From Nocardioides mesophilus (GTDB taxonomy: Bacteria; Actinomycetota; Actinomycetes; Propionibacteriales; Nocardioidaceae): DNA of 64,000 nucleotides. The DNA lies in the NCBI RefSeq assembly GCF_014395785.1, contig NZ_CP060713.1:1268501-1332500 (forward strand). Direction: 5' to 3'. The translations under genes and the position numbers were made by a program. A model generated the notes under the pieces. The model did not search any database. It was not told where the DNA came from and worked only from the letters and a program-made list of their open reading frames with translations. Positions within the stretch are counted from its first letter, which is position 1, and each line of letters opens with the position of its first letter. Shown piece after piece: positions 32,947 through 42,132 of this stretch.

Positions 32947-34260
32947 TCACTGCCGCCCGAGCGCCCGGTACGTCCACCCGGCGGCGCGCCACTGCTCCGG
33001 CTGCAGGCAGTTGCGCCCGTCCACGATCCGCGGCACCTCGACGAGCTTGGCGATGACCTGCGGCTCCAGGTCGAGGTACTCCCGCCACTCGGTCAGCAGC
33101 AGCACCACCTCGGCGTCGGCGACCGCCTCCTCGACGGTCTCGACGAACGTCAGGTCCGGCCACTTCTTGCGCGCATTCTCGATCGCCCGCGGGTCGGTGA
33201 CCCGGACCTGCGCGCCCTGCAGCTGCATCTGCGCGGAGACGCTGAGCGCGGGCGAGTCGCGTACGTCGTCGCTCTCGGGCTTGAAGGCCGCCCCGAGGAC
33301 GGCGATCTGCCGGCCGACGATGGAGCCGCCGCAGACCTCGCGGGCCAGGTCGACCATCCGGACGCGCCGCCGCATGTTGATCGCGTCGACCTCGCGCAGG
33401 AAGGTGAGCGCCTGGTCGGCGCCGAGCTCGCCGGCGCGGGCCATGAACGCCCGGATGTCCTTGGGCAGGCAGCCGCCCCCGAAGCCGAGGCCGGCGTTGA
33501 GGAACTTGCGGCCGATCCGATCGTCGAGGCCGATGGCGTCGGCGAGGCTGGTGACGTCGGCGCCGGTCTTCTCACACAGCTCGGCCATCGCGTTGATGAA
33601 GGAGATCTTGGTGGCCAGGAACGAGTTGGCGGCGACCTTGACCAGCTGGGCGGTGGCCAGGTCGGTCTCGATCTTGGGGGTGCCCTCGCCGAGCGCCTGG
33701 GCGTAGACCTCGTCCAGCCGGGCGGCAGCGCTCGCGCCGGCCTCGTCGGGGGTGGTCCCGTAGACGAACCGGTCCGGGTGCAGCGTGTCCTTGACCGCGT
33801 GCCCCTCGCGGAGGAACTCCGGGTTCCAGATCAGCGTGGCCTCGGGCTGGGTGGCGCGGATCGTCTCCAGGAGCAGCTCCGCGGTGCCGACCGGCACGGT
33901 GGACTTGCCGACGACCACGTCGCCGGGCTTCAGGTGCGGCGCGAGGTCTGCGATGGCCGCGTGGACGTAGGTGAGGTCGGCGCCGTTCTCGCCCTTCTTC
34001 TGCGGGGTGCCGACGCAGACGAAGTGCACCTCCGCGTCGGCGGCGGCCGCGGCGGAGGAGGTGAAGGTGAGCCGGCCGGTGTCGAGCGCCTCCCGGAGCA
34101 GCTCGGGGAGCCCGGGCTCGTAGAACGGCGCCTCGCCGCGGGACAGCGAGGCGACCTGGTGCTCGACGACGTCGATCCCCACCACCTCATGGCCGAGCTT
34201 CGCCATGCAGGCGGCGTGGACCGCACCGAGATATCCGCAACCGAAGACCGAGATCCGCAT
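32947..34260 (-). CDS. ugd: UDP-glucose 6-dehydrogenase
   Basis: The enzyme makes UDP-glucuronate from UDP-glucose with two NAD, supplying uronic acid for surface polysaccharide. The 437-residue protein has FGCGYLGAVHAACMAKLGHEVVGID (NAD binding), GTPQKKGENGADLTYV, KSTVPVGTA, NPEFLREGHAVKDTLHPDR, GLGFGGGCLPKDIRAF with the catalytic Cys, and AAFKPESDDVRDSPAL. The ATG is preceded by TAAACT at 7 bp and no ribosome-binding site. Together with rmlABCD and the flippase-polymerase cluster downstream, it probably feeds one polysaccharide. Confidence 0.94.
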   Translation of the reverse strand: MRISVFGCGYLGAVHAACMAKLGHEVVGIDVVEHQVASLSRGEAPFYEPGLPELLREALDTGRLTFTSSAAAAADAEVHFVCVGTPQKKGENGADLTYVHAAIADLAPHLKPGDVVVGKSTVPVGTAELLLETIRATQPEATLIWNPEFLREGHAVKDTLHPDRFVYGTTPDEAGASAAARLDEVYAQALGEGTPKIETDLATAQLVKVAANSFLATKISFINAMAELCEKTGADVTSLADAIGLDDRIGRKFLNAGLGFGGGCLPKDIRAFMARAGELGADQALTFLREVDAINMRRRVRMVDLAREVCGGSIVGRQIAVLGAAFKPESDDVRDSPALSVSAQMQLQGAQVRVTDPRAIENARKKWPDLTFVETVEEAVADAEVVLLLTEWREYLDLEPQVIAKLVEVPRIVDGRNCLQPEQWRAAGWTYRALGRQ

Positions 34261-34267
34261 TTGCCGG

Positions 34268-34273
34268 AGTTTA
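34268..34273 (-). promoter_or_regulatory. Putative -10 element of leaderless ugd
   Basis: TAAACT on the minus strand fits TANNNT and ends 7 bp before the ugd ATG; no Shine-Dalgarno sequence is visible between them. Confidence 0.5.
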
Positions 34274-34383
34274 CTGGGCGTGTGCTGTTCGAACGCGACT
34301 GCATCGGGCGGCCCAGACGTCCGCACGGAACACGGCATGCGAGTTGCGTTCAACGGGAACCGTTGGCCGAACCGAGACGTCAG

Positions 34384-34869
34384 ATGGTCGTGAGAACTCG
34401 GAAGGGGCGGAGCTTGCTTGCCGCCGTCGGCCTGGCTGCGGCGGTGTCGGGATGCGGACAGAGTGTGTCCACGGACTCCGCGCCCGGACCCCACGCGGCG
34501 CCAACGCGTTCGGGCGACTGCGATGACCTGCCGCACGCCGGCGGAGATCCGGGGATGGTGATTGGTACCGACTGGTCCGGGGAGCGGCACTCCTACGGCA
34601 CTGCGGTGGTGGTCTATGCCTGCGTCACCCCCAGCGGCGGCGGGCAAGTGACGATGGTCGCGACCGGAACAGGTATTCGAGTGCGACCACGTTCTGTTCC
34701 CATAGGCCGGTCGAGCGACGGTGTCATCCCCTTTCATGTCACCGTCAGCGACGGCGCCTCTGGCGGGATCCGCGTGCAGCAGCGTGGAGGTGGAATCGGG
34801 GGCGACGCCGCGGGGCCAGTCGTGGCCGCGGACGGCAAGGACTGGCACTTCGTCCGGGACGAGGGCTGA
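34384..34869 (+). CDS. Small predicted lipoprotein
   Basis: This is a 161-residue exported protein. A basic start (VVRTRKGRSL) and a hydrophobic stretch end at a lipobox AVSGC (Cys near residue 24). A Ser/Pro-rich linker and a beta-rich domain of about 110 residues follow, with CDDLPHAG and VVVYACVTP that may form a disulfide. No family is recognised. ATG at 34384 and GTG at 34390 are both possible. There is no strong ribosome-binding site. It is divergent from ugd. Confidence 0.65.
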   Translation: MVVRTRKGRSLLAAVGLAAAVSGCGQSVSTDSAPGPHAAPTRSGDCDDLPHAGGDPGMVIGTDWSGERHSYGTAVVVYACVTPSGGGQVTMVATGTGIRVRPRSVPIGRSSDGVIPFHVTVSDGASGGIRVQQRGGGIGGDAAGPVVAADGKDWHFVRDEG

Positions 34870-34919
34870 GCCTCACGTGCGCCCTTAGCGGCCCAGCGGG
34901 ACTCGGCGGCGGAATGCGC

Positions 34920-35564
34920 CTACCCCGAAGCGGAGCCGCGCCACCGCCAGCAGCACCAAGCAAGACACAGGACCAGCACGATGAAGGCCATCGGCGCGGC
35001 GACTTCCAGCGCCGCGCTACCGGCCAACAGGAGGACGGCCCGCAGCCCACTCAGCAGCGCGACGACCGCGGAAACCGCTCGCACCCACGTGCTCTTCACT
35101 GCGACGGTCACCGCTCCACTGAAGACCGCGATGGCGACGAACAGTGCGACGTCGGTCAGATCAGAGGCAAGAGCCAGTGACCTGACCGTGCCGTCCCCGG
35201 CTGATCCCGCCACCTGCGAAAGCAGGAGCGGCGGTACGGCGGTCAGCACGGCCGTGCCGGCGACCGCAGCCCCACTGACGAGCACCCATGGGGCAGCGCC
35301 GACCCAGCCGCTGTGCTGCAGCCTGCGTACAAAGCCAAGAAAGGCAACAGCCGCGGCCAGCCCGATGACCTGCGCGGTCACGATGACCCCGCTGTGGTCC
35401 TGGTAGAAATCGCGAACGAAGGGGACCCCATCCTGCTCACCCGGCACCGACACCATGCCTGCGCTGACCAGGAGGAGGACAACGAAGGCGATCCCCCAGT
35501 ACGCCGCGGACCGCCCCGACTTCGCCCGCGCCACATCACCCCGAGGTCGAGCCGGATGCCCCAT
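34920..35564 (-). CDS. Multi-pass membrane protein, unknown (DUF4386-like style)
   Basis: The 214-residue protein has six likely membrane segments, at roughly residues 20-40, 58-78, 90-112, 130-150, 160-180 and 185-205, with a short aromatic C-terminus. Its arrangement resembles DUF4386-type proteins but no diagnostic motif is clear. ATG at 35564 was chosen because GAGGGAG lies 7 bp upstream; ATG at 35591 would add nine residues and has no such site. It is a stand-alone gene. Confidence 0.6.
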   Translation of the reverse strand: MGHPARPRGDVARAKSGRSAAYWGIAFVVLLLVSAGMVSVPGEQDGVPFVRDFYQDHSGVIVTAQVIGLAAAVAFLGFVRRLQHSGWVGAAPWVLVSGAAVAGTAVLTAVPPLLLSQVAGSAGDGTVRSLALASDLTDVALFVAIAVFSGAVTVAVKSTWVRAVSAVVALLSGLRAVLLLAGSAALEVAAPMAFIVLVLCLAWCCWRWRGSASG

Positions 35565-35904
35565 GTCGACTCCCTCGTTCTCCGATGACATCAGGCAGGA
35601 CTTCGTGACGCACTGACGCTCTCGGAAATCGCCACATGTCGAGCCGACAGCTCACGGTACATCCGGCGGTTAAGCGTTGTCGTGCCTCTACGAAGGCACA
35701 TCGGCATCACCGCGCTTTCACTATCCGCGGCAAATGCGGACGTTCTAGGGGCGGCACATTGGAGCCGGTATGAAGCGGCCTTCATGAATGAACTTCGACA
35801 TGAGCGGACGACGAGCCCCGCACATCCTCCTGAGCACCCGCGGCTTGAAGGGGAATGCTCGTGCTGGAGGTCCGTGACCCGGTACACCTCCGGGACGGCC
35901 TGAG
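35565..35904. other. 340-bp stretch without a recognised gene
   Basis: The stretch is less GC-rich than its neighbours. A GTGCCT-N6-AGGCAC hairpin lies at 35682-35699. A 105-codon frame runs through it on the minus strand, but its composition is not protein-like and it overlaps the MFS gene end. It probably contains the promoter of the upstream membrane-protein gene and the terminator of the MFS gene. Confidence 0.5.
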
Positions 35905-37134
35905 TCACGTCAGGGTCGCGATGGCCTTACGGGTCGCGAAGGTCAGGCATAGCAAGGACATCGTGAGCCCGAAGATCAGCGTTGAGGTCAGCACGCTGGT
36001 GGCTCCCGCGATCGCGCCGAGCACCGGCAGAGAGAGCGGCATCAGGGTCATGTCCCCGAGGCTGGTGACCGAAGAGACGCGGCCGGTGTACTCCGGGTCG
36101 ATCGCCTTGAGGAACGCGCCCGACAGCCAGACCGACGCCATGCCGGCCGTCACCCCGACCGTGAACATCCCCAGCAGCACGGCCGGCAGGGACGGCATGC
36201 CCACGATCGCGAGCCCTACGCCTTGCAGCACCAGGACCCTGAACCCGGTCCGCGCGGCGTGCAACGGCGGCCAGCGGATCGCGAGCAGGCTTCCGGCGAT
36301 CGCGCCGACCGCCAGGGTGCCGTCGGCGAAGCCGAGCCAGTGCGCACCCCAGCCGGAACCGTCGACGCGGATCGCCAGCCCGAGTGCTACGACCGGGGTC
36401 ACGAACACGTTCAGCGCGGTCAGCCCCGTGATGAAGATGCGCGCCGTCGGGCTGCGCCTCAGGTAGGCGACACCGTCGGAGAAGGATTCCCGCCAGCGGG
36501 CGTGTGCGGCGCGCGGCACGGCATACCGGGCCCGCACGACCAGGGCGAGCACCAGCGCGATGAACGCGAACGATGCGCCGTCGATCACCATCGCGGCCAC
36601 CGGGCCGTACAAGGCAACGATGACGCCGCCCGCCGGCGCGCCCAGGAGGCGCATGGTGCGGCCGAGGACCTGCTGCCAGCCCATCACGGTGCCGAAGTCG
36701 TCGGGATGGACGAACTCCCGCAGCAGCGGCCCGCCAGACGGGACGGTCAGCCCCGCGACGACCCCGAAGGTCAGTGCGATGGCGAACAACGTCGCGGCGC
36801 CGTCGGACCCGGCGTGCCACGCGAGCGCTCCGAGCGCAAGCACGACAGCCCGGGCCACCTGGCCGAGGACCAGGATGCGCCGTGGGTCGAAGCGGTCTGC
36901 CAGCACGCCGCCAAGGAGGACGAGGATCGCCTGCGGGAACATCTCGGCCGCGAGCACGGCGCCCGCGAGCGTCGGCGACACCGTCTGTACGGCGGTCCAC
37001 GCGAGCGCGACGGTCCACACCGCGTCGCCGAACGCCGAGATCGTGGTGCCCGCGAGCCAGGTCAGCACCATCGGGTCGCGACGCACCGGCGGCGGTGCGG
37101 CCCCCAGCAGGGCCGGCGCTGAGGTGGCGCTCAC
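35905..37134 (-). CDS. MFS efflux transporter
   Basis: The 409-residue protein has about twelve membrane segments. The loop between segments 2 and 3 reads GGVLADRFDPRRILVLG, the usual MFS motif A region. Other MFS features are RVDGSGWGAHWLGF and the long central loop around 200-220. Most related proteins are drug or antibiotic exporters; the substrate here is unknown. The GTG start overlaps the stop of the HTH gene (GTGA), so the regulator and transporter are translationally coupled. The order HTH-MFS is typical of self-regulated efflux units. Confidence 0.85.
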   Translation of the reverse strand: MSATSAPALLGAAPPPVRRDPMVLTWLAGTTISAFGDAVWTVALAWTAVQTVSPTLAGAVLAAEMFPQAILVLLGGVLADRFDPRRILVLGQVARAVVLALGALAWHAGSDGAATLFAIALTFGVVAGLTVPSGGPLLREFVHPDDFGTVMGWQQVLGRTMRLLGAPAGGVIVALYGPVAAMVIDGASFAFIALVLALVVRARYAVPRAAHARWRESFSDGVAYLRRSPTARIFITGLTALNVFVTPVVALGLAIRVDGSGWGAHWLGFADGTLAVGAIAGSLLAIRWPPLHAARTGFRVLVLQGVGLAIVGMPSLPAVLLGMFTVGVTAGMASVWLSGAFLKAIDPEYTGRVSSVTSLGDMTLMPLSLPVLGAIAGATSVLTSTLIFGLTMSLLCLTFATRKAIATLT

Positions 37135-37742
37135 GGTCGCACCGCCCTGCTGGGGAACATCCGCAGGATGACCCGGACCATCCGGCTGTCGGGCGCCGGC
37201 TTCTCGGTCTTGACCTCCTCGGTCCACGCCTGGAGGACGGCGCCCAGGCGCTGGTGCAGGTCCTTGGTCTGCTCGGGGGTGGCCCGGACCAGGCTGTCGG
37301 TCGAGCCTGCCGCGCGCCGCCACTGCGGCGTCGCCTGGCCCACTTCCTTGAGCCACTGCTGAGCGGCGCGTGCCTGGTGCCGGAAGTTCTCGAGCTCCGC
37401 CTGGTCTGCGACCTTGCGGCCCAGGCTGTCGGGCGCGAAGTCCTCGGCGCTCCACGACAGTTGGCGCTCGGTCACCCGCCACCAACTCTCCCGGGAGTCG
37501 CGGGCCAGCTCGGGCGCCGGCTCGACGAACCCCTGCCGGTGCAGCGGCTTGAGGTGGTGGCTCACCGACCCAACCGCCAGCCCGGTGCGCGCGGCGAGCC
37601 CGCCCACCGTGGCCGGCCCCTCGACGTACAGCAACTCCACCAACCATCGCCGGGTCGGGTGGTGCAGAGCGACGAGGACGTCGATCAGGTCGGTACTGAC
37701 GTCGTCGATGCGGTGCCGGAGCTCAGCCGTTTTGCGGGTCAC
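37131..37742 (-). CDS. ArsR/winged-helix regulator paired with MFS transporter
   Basis: The 203-residue protein has an ArsR-type winged helix in its first ~80 residues: ALHHPTRRWLVELLYVEGPATVGGLAARTGLAVGSVSHHLKPLHRQGFV. A long helical, basic C-terminal region (~110-203) is probably an effector or dimerisation module. GTG at 37742 begins the domain; a GTG at 37772 would add ten Arg-rich residues. Its stop overlaps the MFS start. A 6-bp inverted repeat 33 bp upstream is a likely self-operator. The effector is not known. Confidence 0.8.
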   Translation of the reverse strand: MTRKTAELRHRIDDVSTDLIDVLVALHHPTRRWLVELLYVEGPATVGGLAARTGLAVGSVSHHLKPLHRQGFVEPAPELARDSRESWWRVTERQLSWSAEDFAPDSLGRKVADQAELENFRHQARAAQQWLKEVGQATPQWRRAAGSTDSLVRATPEQTKDLHQRLGAVLQAWTEEVKTEKPAPDSRMVRVILRMFPSRAVRP

Positions 37743-37774
37743 ACCTCTAGCCTGCGGCCGGCGAGCGCCCACCT

Positions 37775-37788
37775 ACAAGGCCCCTTGT
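37775..37788. promoter_or_regulatory. Inverted repeat ACAAGG-CC-CCTTGT, probable operator
   Basis: This is a perfect 6-bp inverted repeat with a 2-bp spacer, directly upstream of the HTH-MFS unit, with AT-rich TATAAG beside it. It could be the binding site of the winged-helix protein encoded just downstream. The association is positional only. Confidence 0.55.
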
Positions 37789-38337
37789 ATAAGTCCTGAG
37801 CGCCGTATGCCTGACGAGATGGATGGGCCGCCGTGACTGCCGACAGGGCGCGCCTGGCGGGACCTCGGCCCCAAAGGGCGCTGCGCCATCCCCGGTCTCG
37901 GTTGCATGGCTGCTGAACGCGACGGCAGACGGGAGGAAGCGAGACGGCGGGCGCGTTCGGTCCGTTCGTCTTTCCGGAGGGACGGAGAGGGTCCGCGTCG
38001 AGTCGAGGCAGATCACTCTCGTCCCCGTCGATGCACCGCGGGCTGGGGAGGCCGCCGAAGAGAAGTGGCTCGGCACTCTCGAACTAGAGATCCAGTCCGG
38101 CGCGGCCCACTGGACACCCGTCGAGGCGATTCCCAGGCCCCTCACGTGCGCCACTCGTCGAACTACCCCTGGGCGGCTCCGACACGCCCTGTCATCGGCG
38201 ACACCCGCGCGGACCGCGGCAGCTCCGGGCTTGGGCAGATGAACAGGCACGTTGGCCACGCCTGACCAGAGTTCACGCTCAGCAGCGCAGCTCAAGACGC
38301 CAACCTGCCTGTCCACATGCAGCAAGCGGCAACGTCC
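37789..38337. other. 549-bp stretch without a convincing gene
   Basis: Frames up to 139 codons exist on both strands, but they are Arg/Pro/Gly-rich and none has a supported start or recognisable fold. The region lies between the HTH promoter and the decayed glycosyltransferase, and may be a remnant of a degraded gene. Confidence 0.4.
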
Positions 38338-38760
38338 TCAATTCGGCGAATTCCGCATCCCGCCCTGGTCCAGGGCGTCGGCGATGCCGGAGGACAGGGG
38401 AATCTCGTCGGCGATCAACCACCCGTTCGTGCCAGGGTGGATCGAGTCTCGAAGACCGGGACGGGCGTAGGCGAGCACGGGCATGCCCAGTGCGTCGGAC
38501 TCGATGACGGAGATGCTCCAGCCTTCGCCTTCCGAGCGTTGACCGCAAGCCATGCGGAGGCGGCAAGCTGGTCGCGCACTTCGTTGGAGCATCCCGGGTA
38601 GAAAGTGACGACGTCATCGAGTCCGAGCTGCGTGGCCAGAGCCCTGAGCCGCTCGAGCTCCGGCCCGTTGCCGACGACGTCGAGCGTCAGATCGGGGAGG
38701 GCCATGCGCACCTCGGCGACGGCCTCGATCGTGAGGCGGGTCCGCTTGGGGCCCCCTCCG
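38338..38760 (-). pseudogene. Glycosyltransferase family 4 remnant (C-terminal part, frameshifted)
   Basis: The remnant starts in mid-protein with KRTRLTIEAVAEVRMALPDLTLDVVGNGPELERLRAL and continues to LAASAWLAVNARK. There the frame changes, near 38525-38535. The second frame carries the EGWSISVIESDALGMPVLAYARPGLRDS segment, which includes the donor-binding EX7E motif, and ends in SPN. The N-terminal acceptor domain is missing, and no start codon or ribosome-binding site lies in the right place. It is a decayed GT4 gene on the same strand as the nearby polysaccharide cluster, next to cysD. Confidence 0.75.
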
Positions 38761-38939
38761 GCTCTGACGGCGTGCTGGTGGGCGGGCAGGCGGCAGGGCC
38801 GGACCCCCCGGGCCGGAAGACAGACGATACGGGGCAAGGCGTGAAAAGCACAGATAGGACGAGCCGCGCCCAAATCGCCCCGGCGCCGCTGACTCGGTAG
38901 CATGGCGCCTGCTCCCGACGAGAGGCCACACCCAAGCTC

Positions 38940-39854
38940 ATGACCACCACGCATGCGGACTACCGCCTGAGCCAGCTCGACGAGCTCGAGGCCGAGTCGA
39001 TCCAGATCTTCCGCGAGGTCGCGGCCGAGTTCGAGAAGCCGGTCCTGATGTTCTCCGGCGGCAAGGACTCGATCGTGATGCTCCGCCTGGCCGAGAAGGC
39101 GTTCTTCCCCGCGAAGATCCCCTTCCCGATGCTCCAGGTGGACACCGGCTTCGACTTCCCCGAGGTGCTGGAGACCCGCGACCACTGGGTGAACCGGCTG
39201 GGCGTGCGCATGGTCGTCGCCTCCGTCGACGACGCCATCAAGAACGGCGTGGTCGTCGACGACGGCAAGACCAGCCGCAACCGGCTCCAGATCGGCACGT
39301 TGCTCAACGCCATCGAGGAGGAGGGCTTCACCGCCGCCTTCGGTGGCGGCCGCCGCGACGAGGAGAAGGCCCGCGCCAAGGAGCGCGTCTACTCCCACCG
39401 CGACGAGTTCGGCCAGTGGGACCCGAAGATGCAGCGCCCCGAGCTGTGGAGCCTCTACAACGGCCGCATCCACGGCGGCGAGCACATGCGGATCTTCCCG
39501 CTGAGCAACTGGACCGAGCTGGACATCTGGGACTACATCCACCGGGAGCAGATCGAGATCCCCTCGATCTACTTCTCCCACCAGCGCCGGGTGATCCTGC
39601 GCGACGGGATGCTGCTCTCCGAGTCCGACGCGGTCCAGCCCAAGGGCAACGAGACCGTCGAGGAACGCACGGTCCGCTTCCGCACCGTCGGCGACATGAC
39701 GCTGACCGGCTGCGTCGAGAGCACCGCCAGCACCACCGCCGAGATCATCGAGGAGATCGCCGTCGCCCGGGTCACCGAGCGCGGCGCCACCCGTGGCGAC
39801 GACCGCTTCTCCGAAGCAGCCATGGAAGACCGCAAGAAGGAAGGCTACTTCTGA
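38940..39854 (+). CDS. cysD: Sulfate adenylyltransferase subunit 2 (CysD)
   Basis: This is the catalytic subunit of ATP sulfurylase, which makes APS from sulfate and ATP. The 304-residue protein has the PAPS-reductase fold: LMFSGGKDSIVMLRLAEKAF (PP-loop), PFPMLQVDTGFDFPEVLETRD, AFGGGRRDEEKARAKERVYS, IFPLSNWTELDIWDYI, and the closing FSEAAMEDRKKEGYF. It overlaps cysN by one base (TGATG). The ribosome-binding site is weak (GAGAGG further upstream). APS kinase, the next step, is encoded at 9617-10876. Confidence 0.95.
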   Translation: MTTTHADYRLSQLDELEAESIQIFREVAAEFEKPVLMFSGGKDSIVMLRLAEKAFFPAKIPFPMLQVDTGFDFPEVLETRDHWVNRLGVRMVVASVDDAIKNGVVVDDGKTSRNRLQIGTLLNAIEEEGFTAAFGGGRRDEEKARAKERVYSHRDEFGQWDPKMQRPELWSLYNGRIHGGEHMRIFPLSNWTELDIWDYIHREQIEIPSIYFSHQRRVILRDGMLLSESDAVQPKGNETVEERTVRFRTVGDMTLTGCVESTASTTAEIIEEIAVARVTERGATRGDDRFSEAAMEDRKKEGYF

Positions 39855-41104
39855 TGGACCTGCTTCGTTTCGCGACCGCCGGCTCGGTCGACGACGGCAA
39901 GTCGACGCTGATCGGCCGCCTGCTGCTGGACGCCAAGGCGATCTTCGAGGACCAGCTCGAGGCGGTGGAGTCGACCTCGCAGTCCAAGGGCTACGACTAC
40001 ACCGACCTGGCGCTGCTCACCGACGGGCTCCGCTCCGAGCGCGAGCAGGGCATCACCATCGACGTGGCCTACCGCTACTTCGCGACGCCTGAGCGCAAGT
40101 TCATCATCGCGGACACCCCCGGGCACGTGCAGTACACCCGCAACATGGTCACCGGCGCCTCCACCGCCGACCTCGGCCTGGTGCTCGTCGACGCCCGCCA
40201 GGGCCTGACCGAGCAGTCCCGCCGGCACGCGGTGATCCTGTCGCTGCTGCGGGTCCCCCACCTGGTGCTCGCGGTCAACAAGATGGACCTCGTCGACTAC
40301 GACCAGAAGGTCTACGACGAGATCCACCGCGAGTTCACGTCGTTCGCGACGAAGCTGAACATCCCGGACCTGGAGATCATCCCGATCTCGGCGCTCAAGG
40401 GCGACAACGTGGTGACCCGCTCCGAGCACATGCCGTGGTACGACGGCCCGTCGCTCATGCACCACCTCGAGCACGTGCACGTGGCCTCCGACCGCGACCT
40501 GGTCGACACCCGCTTCCCGGTGCAGTACGTCGTCCGCCCGAAGTCCGACGAGTACCACGACTACCGCGGCTACGCCGGCCGCGTGGCCGGCGGCGTGCTG
40601 AAGCCCGGCGACGAGGTCGTCGTGCTGCCCAGCGGCCTGACCAGCAAGATCGCCGGCATCGACCTGTTCGACAAGGAGATCGACGAGGCGTTCCCGCCGA
40701 TGTCGGTCACCGTCCGGCTCGAGGACGACGTCGACGTCAGCCGCGGCGACATGATCGCCCGCCCGGCGAACGCCCCGAAGCCCAGCCAGGACATCGACGC
40801 GATGATCTGCTGGATGACCAACGAGCCGCTCAAGCCGCGGCAGAAGCTCGCCATCAAGCACACGACCCGCAACGGTCGCGCGATGGTCAAGGACATCCAG
40901 TACCGCCTCGACGTGAACAGCCTGCACCGCGACCAGGAGACCAAGGAGCTCGGGCTCAACGAGATCGGCCGGGTGCAGCTGCGCACCACCGTCCCGCTGC
41001 TGTGCGACCCCTACTCCAAGAACCGGACCACCGGGTCGTTCATCCTGATCGACGAGGCCACCGGCGTCACCGTCGGCGCGGGCATGATCAACTCCGGATC
41101 CTAG
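39854..41104 (+). CDS. cysN: Sulfate adenylyltransferase subunit 1 (CysN, GTPase)
   Basis: This GTPase subunit drives the CysD reaction. The 416-residue protein has the G-domain motifs DDGKST (G1), DTPGH (G3) and NKMD (G4), with the EF-Tu-like beta-barrel following (VQYVVRPKSDEYHDYRGYAGRVAGG) and PLLCDPYSKNRTTGSFILID near the end. There is no fused APS-kinase domain, unlike the CysNC form, which agrees with a separate cysC. It is translationally coupled to cysD. The product would feed sulfur assimilation and PAPS. Confidence 0.95.
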   Translation: MDLLRFATAGSVDDGKSTLIGRLLLDAKAIFEDQLEAVESTSQSKGYDYTDLALLTDGLRSEREQGITIDVAYRYFATPERKFIIADTPGHVQYTRNMVTGASTADLGLVLVDARQGLTEQSRRHAVILSLLRVPHLVLAVNKMDLVDYDQKVYDEIHREFTSFATKLNIPDLEIIPISALKGDNVVTRSEHMPWYDGPSLMHHLEHVHVASDRDLVDTRFPVQYVVRPKSDEYHDYRGYAGRVAGGVLKPGDEVVVLPSGLTSKIAGIDLFDKEIDEAFPPMSVTVRLEDDVDVSRGDMIARPANAPKPSQDIDAMICWMTNEPLKPRQKLAIKHTTRNGRAMVKDIQYRLDVNSLHRDQETKELGLNEIGRVQLRTTVPLLCDPYSKNRTTGSFILIDEATGVTVGAGMINSGS

Positions 41105-42132
41105 AGGCAACGCGACTCCCTCGATAGGTGTTGCGGGGCCGAATTAGCGCGCCCGGATTCCCGGCGTTCGGCAGGCGGCACTAGGCGATCGGGCCATGAA
41201 ACGCGACATCACTGGCATACTGGAAGCCTTAATGCCAATCGCGTGGTAGTCACTTGCCCGCGAAAAGTTGGGTCGAGCCGCTTGCGGTTGCATTCGCTCC
41301 GCCGCGCGAGCAAGGGAAATATCGCGTCTCGGGAAGACTCGTTACTGCAGGTTCAGTCTTCGGCCGAGGGCAGGTGGGCGTCACGGCTTTCACCGCAGGC
41401 CGGTGGCACCCGCCGGTGATTTATGAATCTAAGCTCGTCGGCTAGGTCGGCGCCCGGTGGGCGTACCAAGGCACGGCGCGGTAGAGGATGGGAGCCGCGG
41501 TCGCCCACCTTCTCATCGTCGTGAGGCTCGGCGCGAGCAATCCGTAGGGTTGCCCCTACGGATCGTACAAAACGTATTCTCGAGCCTCGGCTTCGGCGCT
41601 TGACGGCATTCACCAAAGCCATCGCAGGTAGCTCGCGGTCTGGCCCAGCCTTGCTCAATGCGGCCGGATCGCTCGCCATCCGAAGGCGAGCTTGTTCGGC
41701 TCGCCGGTGGTCGCGCCCTCAGCCACGTCTGGCTCGGCCAGGCTCCGGGCATCAGCGGTGTCCAGACGGCCCGAGTCCATGGCGCCATCAACTACGACGG
41801 CACGCTCGACGCGCGAGTCTTCGGATCCTCAGATCCGCCCTCCTCTGGCCCCACAGCGCGCCCCATGCGTGGAGCTAGTGACGGTCAGCTAGGAAGCAAG
41901 GATCCGCCGCGGCTGGCCCTAGCGATCACACCTCAATCGCAGAGGGGGAGCGCGCGATTTGCACTCCTACAAGCCGGTGTCTTCAGGGGATACTTGCATG
42001 AAAAATGAGGCCTCCGCTGGCCAAACGCTCCAATGAGTTCAGGACAGCCCACCCGACCGGACGACCGTCACCCATCTACGAACGCCAGACCTTAGCGTTG
42101 GAGCGAATCACCGACCTGCCTCAGCTGCACAA
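41105..42132. other. ~1-kb gene-poor stretch with lower GC
   Basis: No open frame here has a credible start, codon pattern and fold. Frames of up to 116 codons occur on both strands (41353-41679, 41513-41791, 41658-42008) and are rich in Arg, Ser and Pro. The base composition shifts from the very high GC of cysDN to that of the polysaccharide cluster, so this looks like the edge of an acquired segment and probably contains gene debris. Confidence 0.45.

Noticed and set aside
35591-35908. 105-codon frame upstream of the MFS gene end
   Set aside because: The composition is Ser/Arg-rich, there is no ribosome-binding site, and it overlaps a real gene.
41353-42008. Several frames of 90-116 codons in the gene-poor stretch
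   Set aside because: No fold, start signal or homology recognised; all are Arg/Ser/Pro-rich and mutually overlapping.
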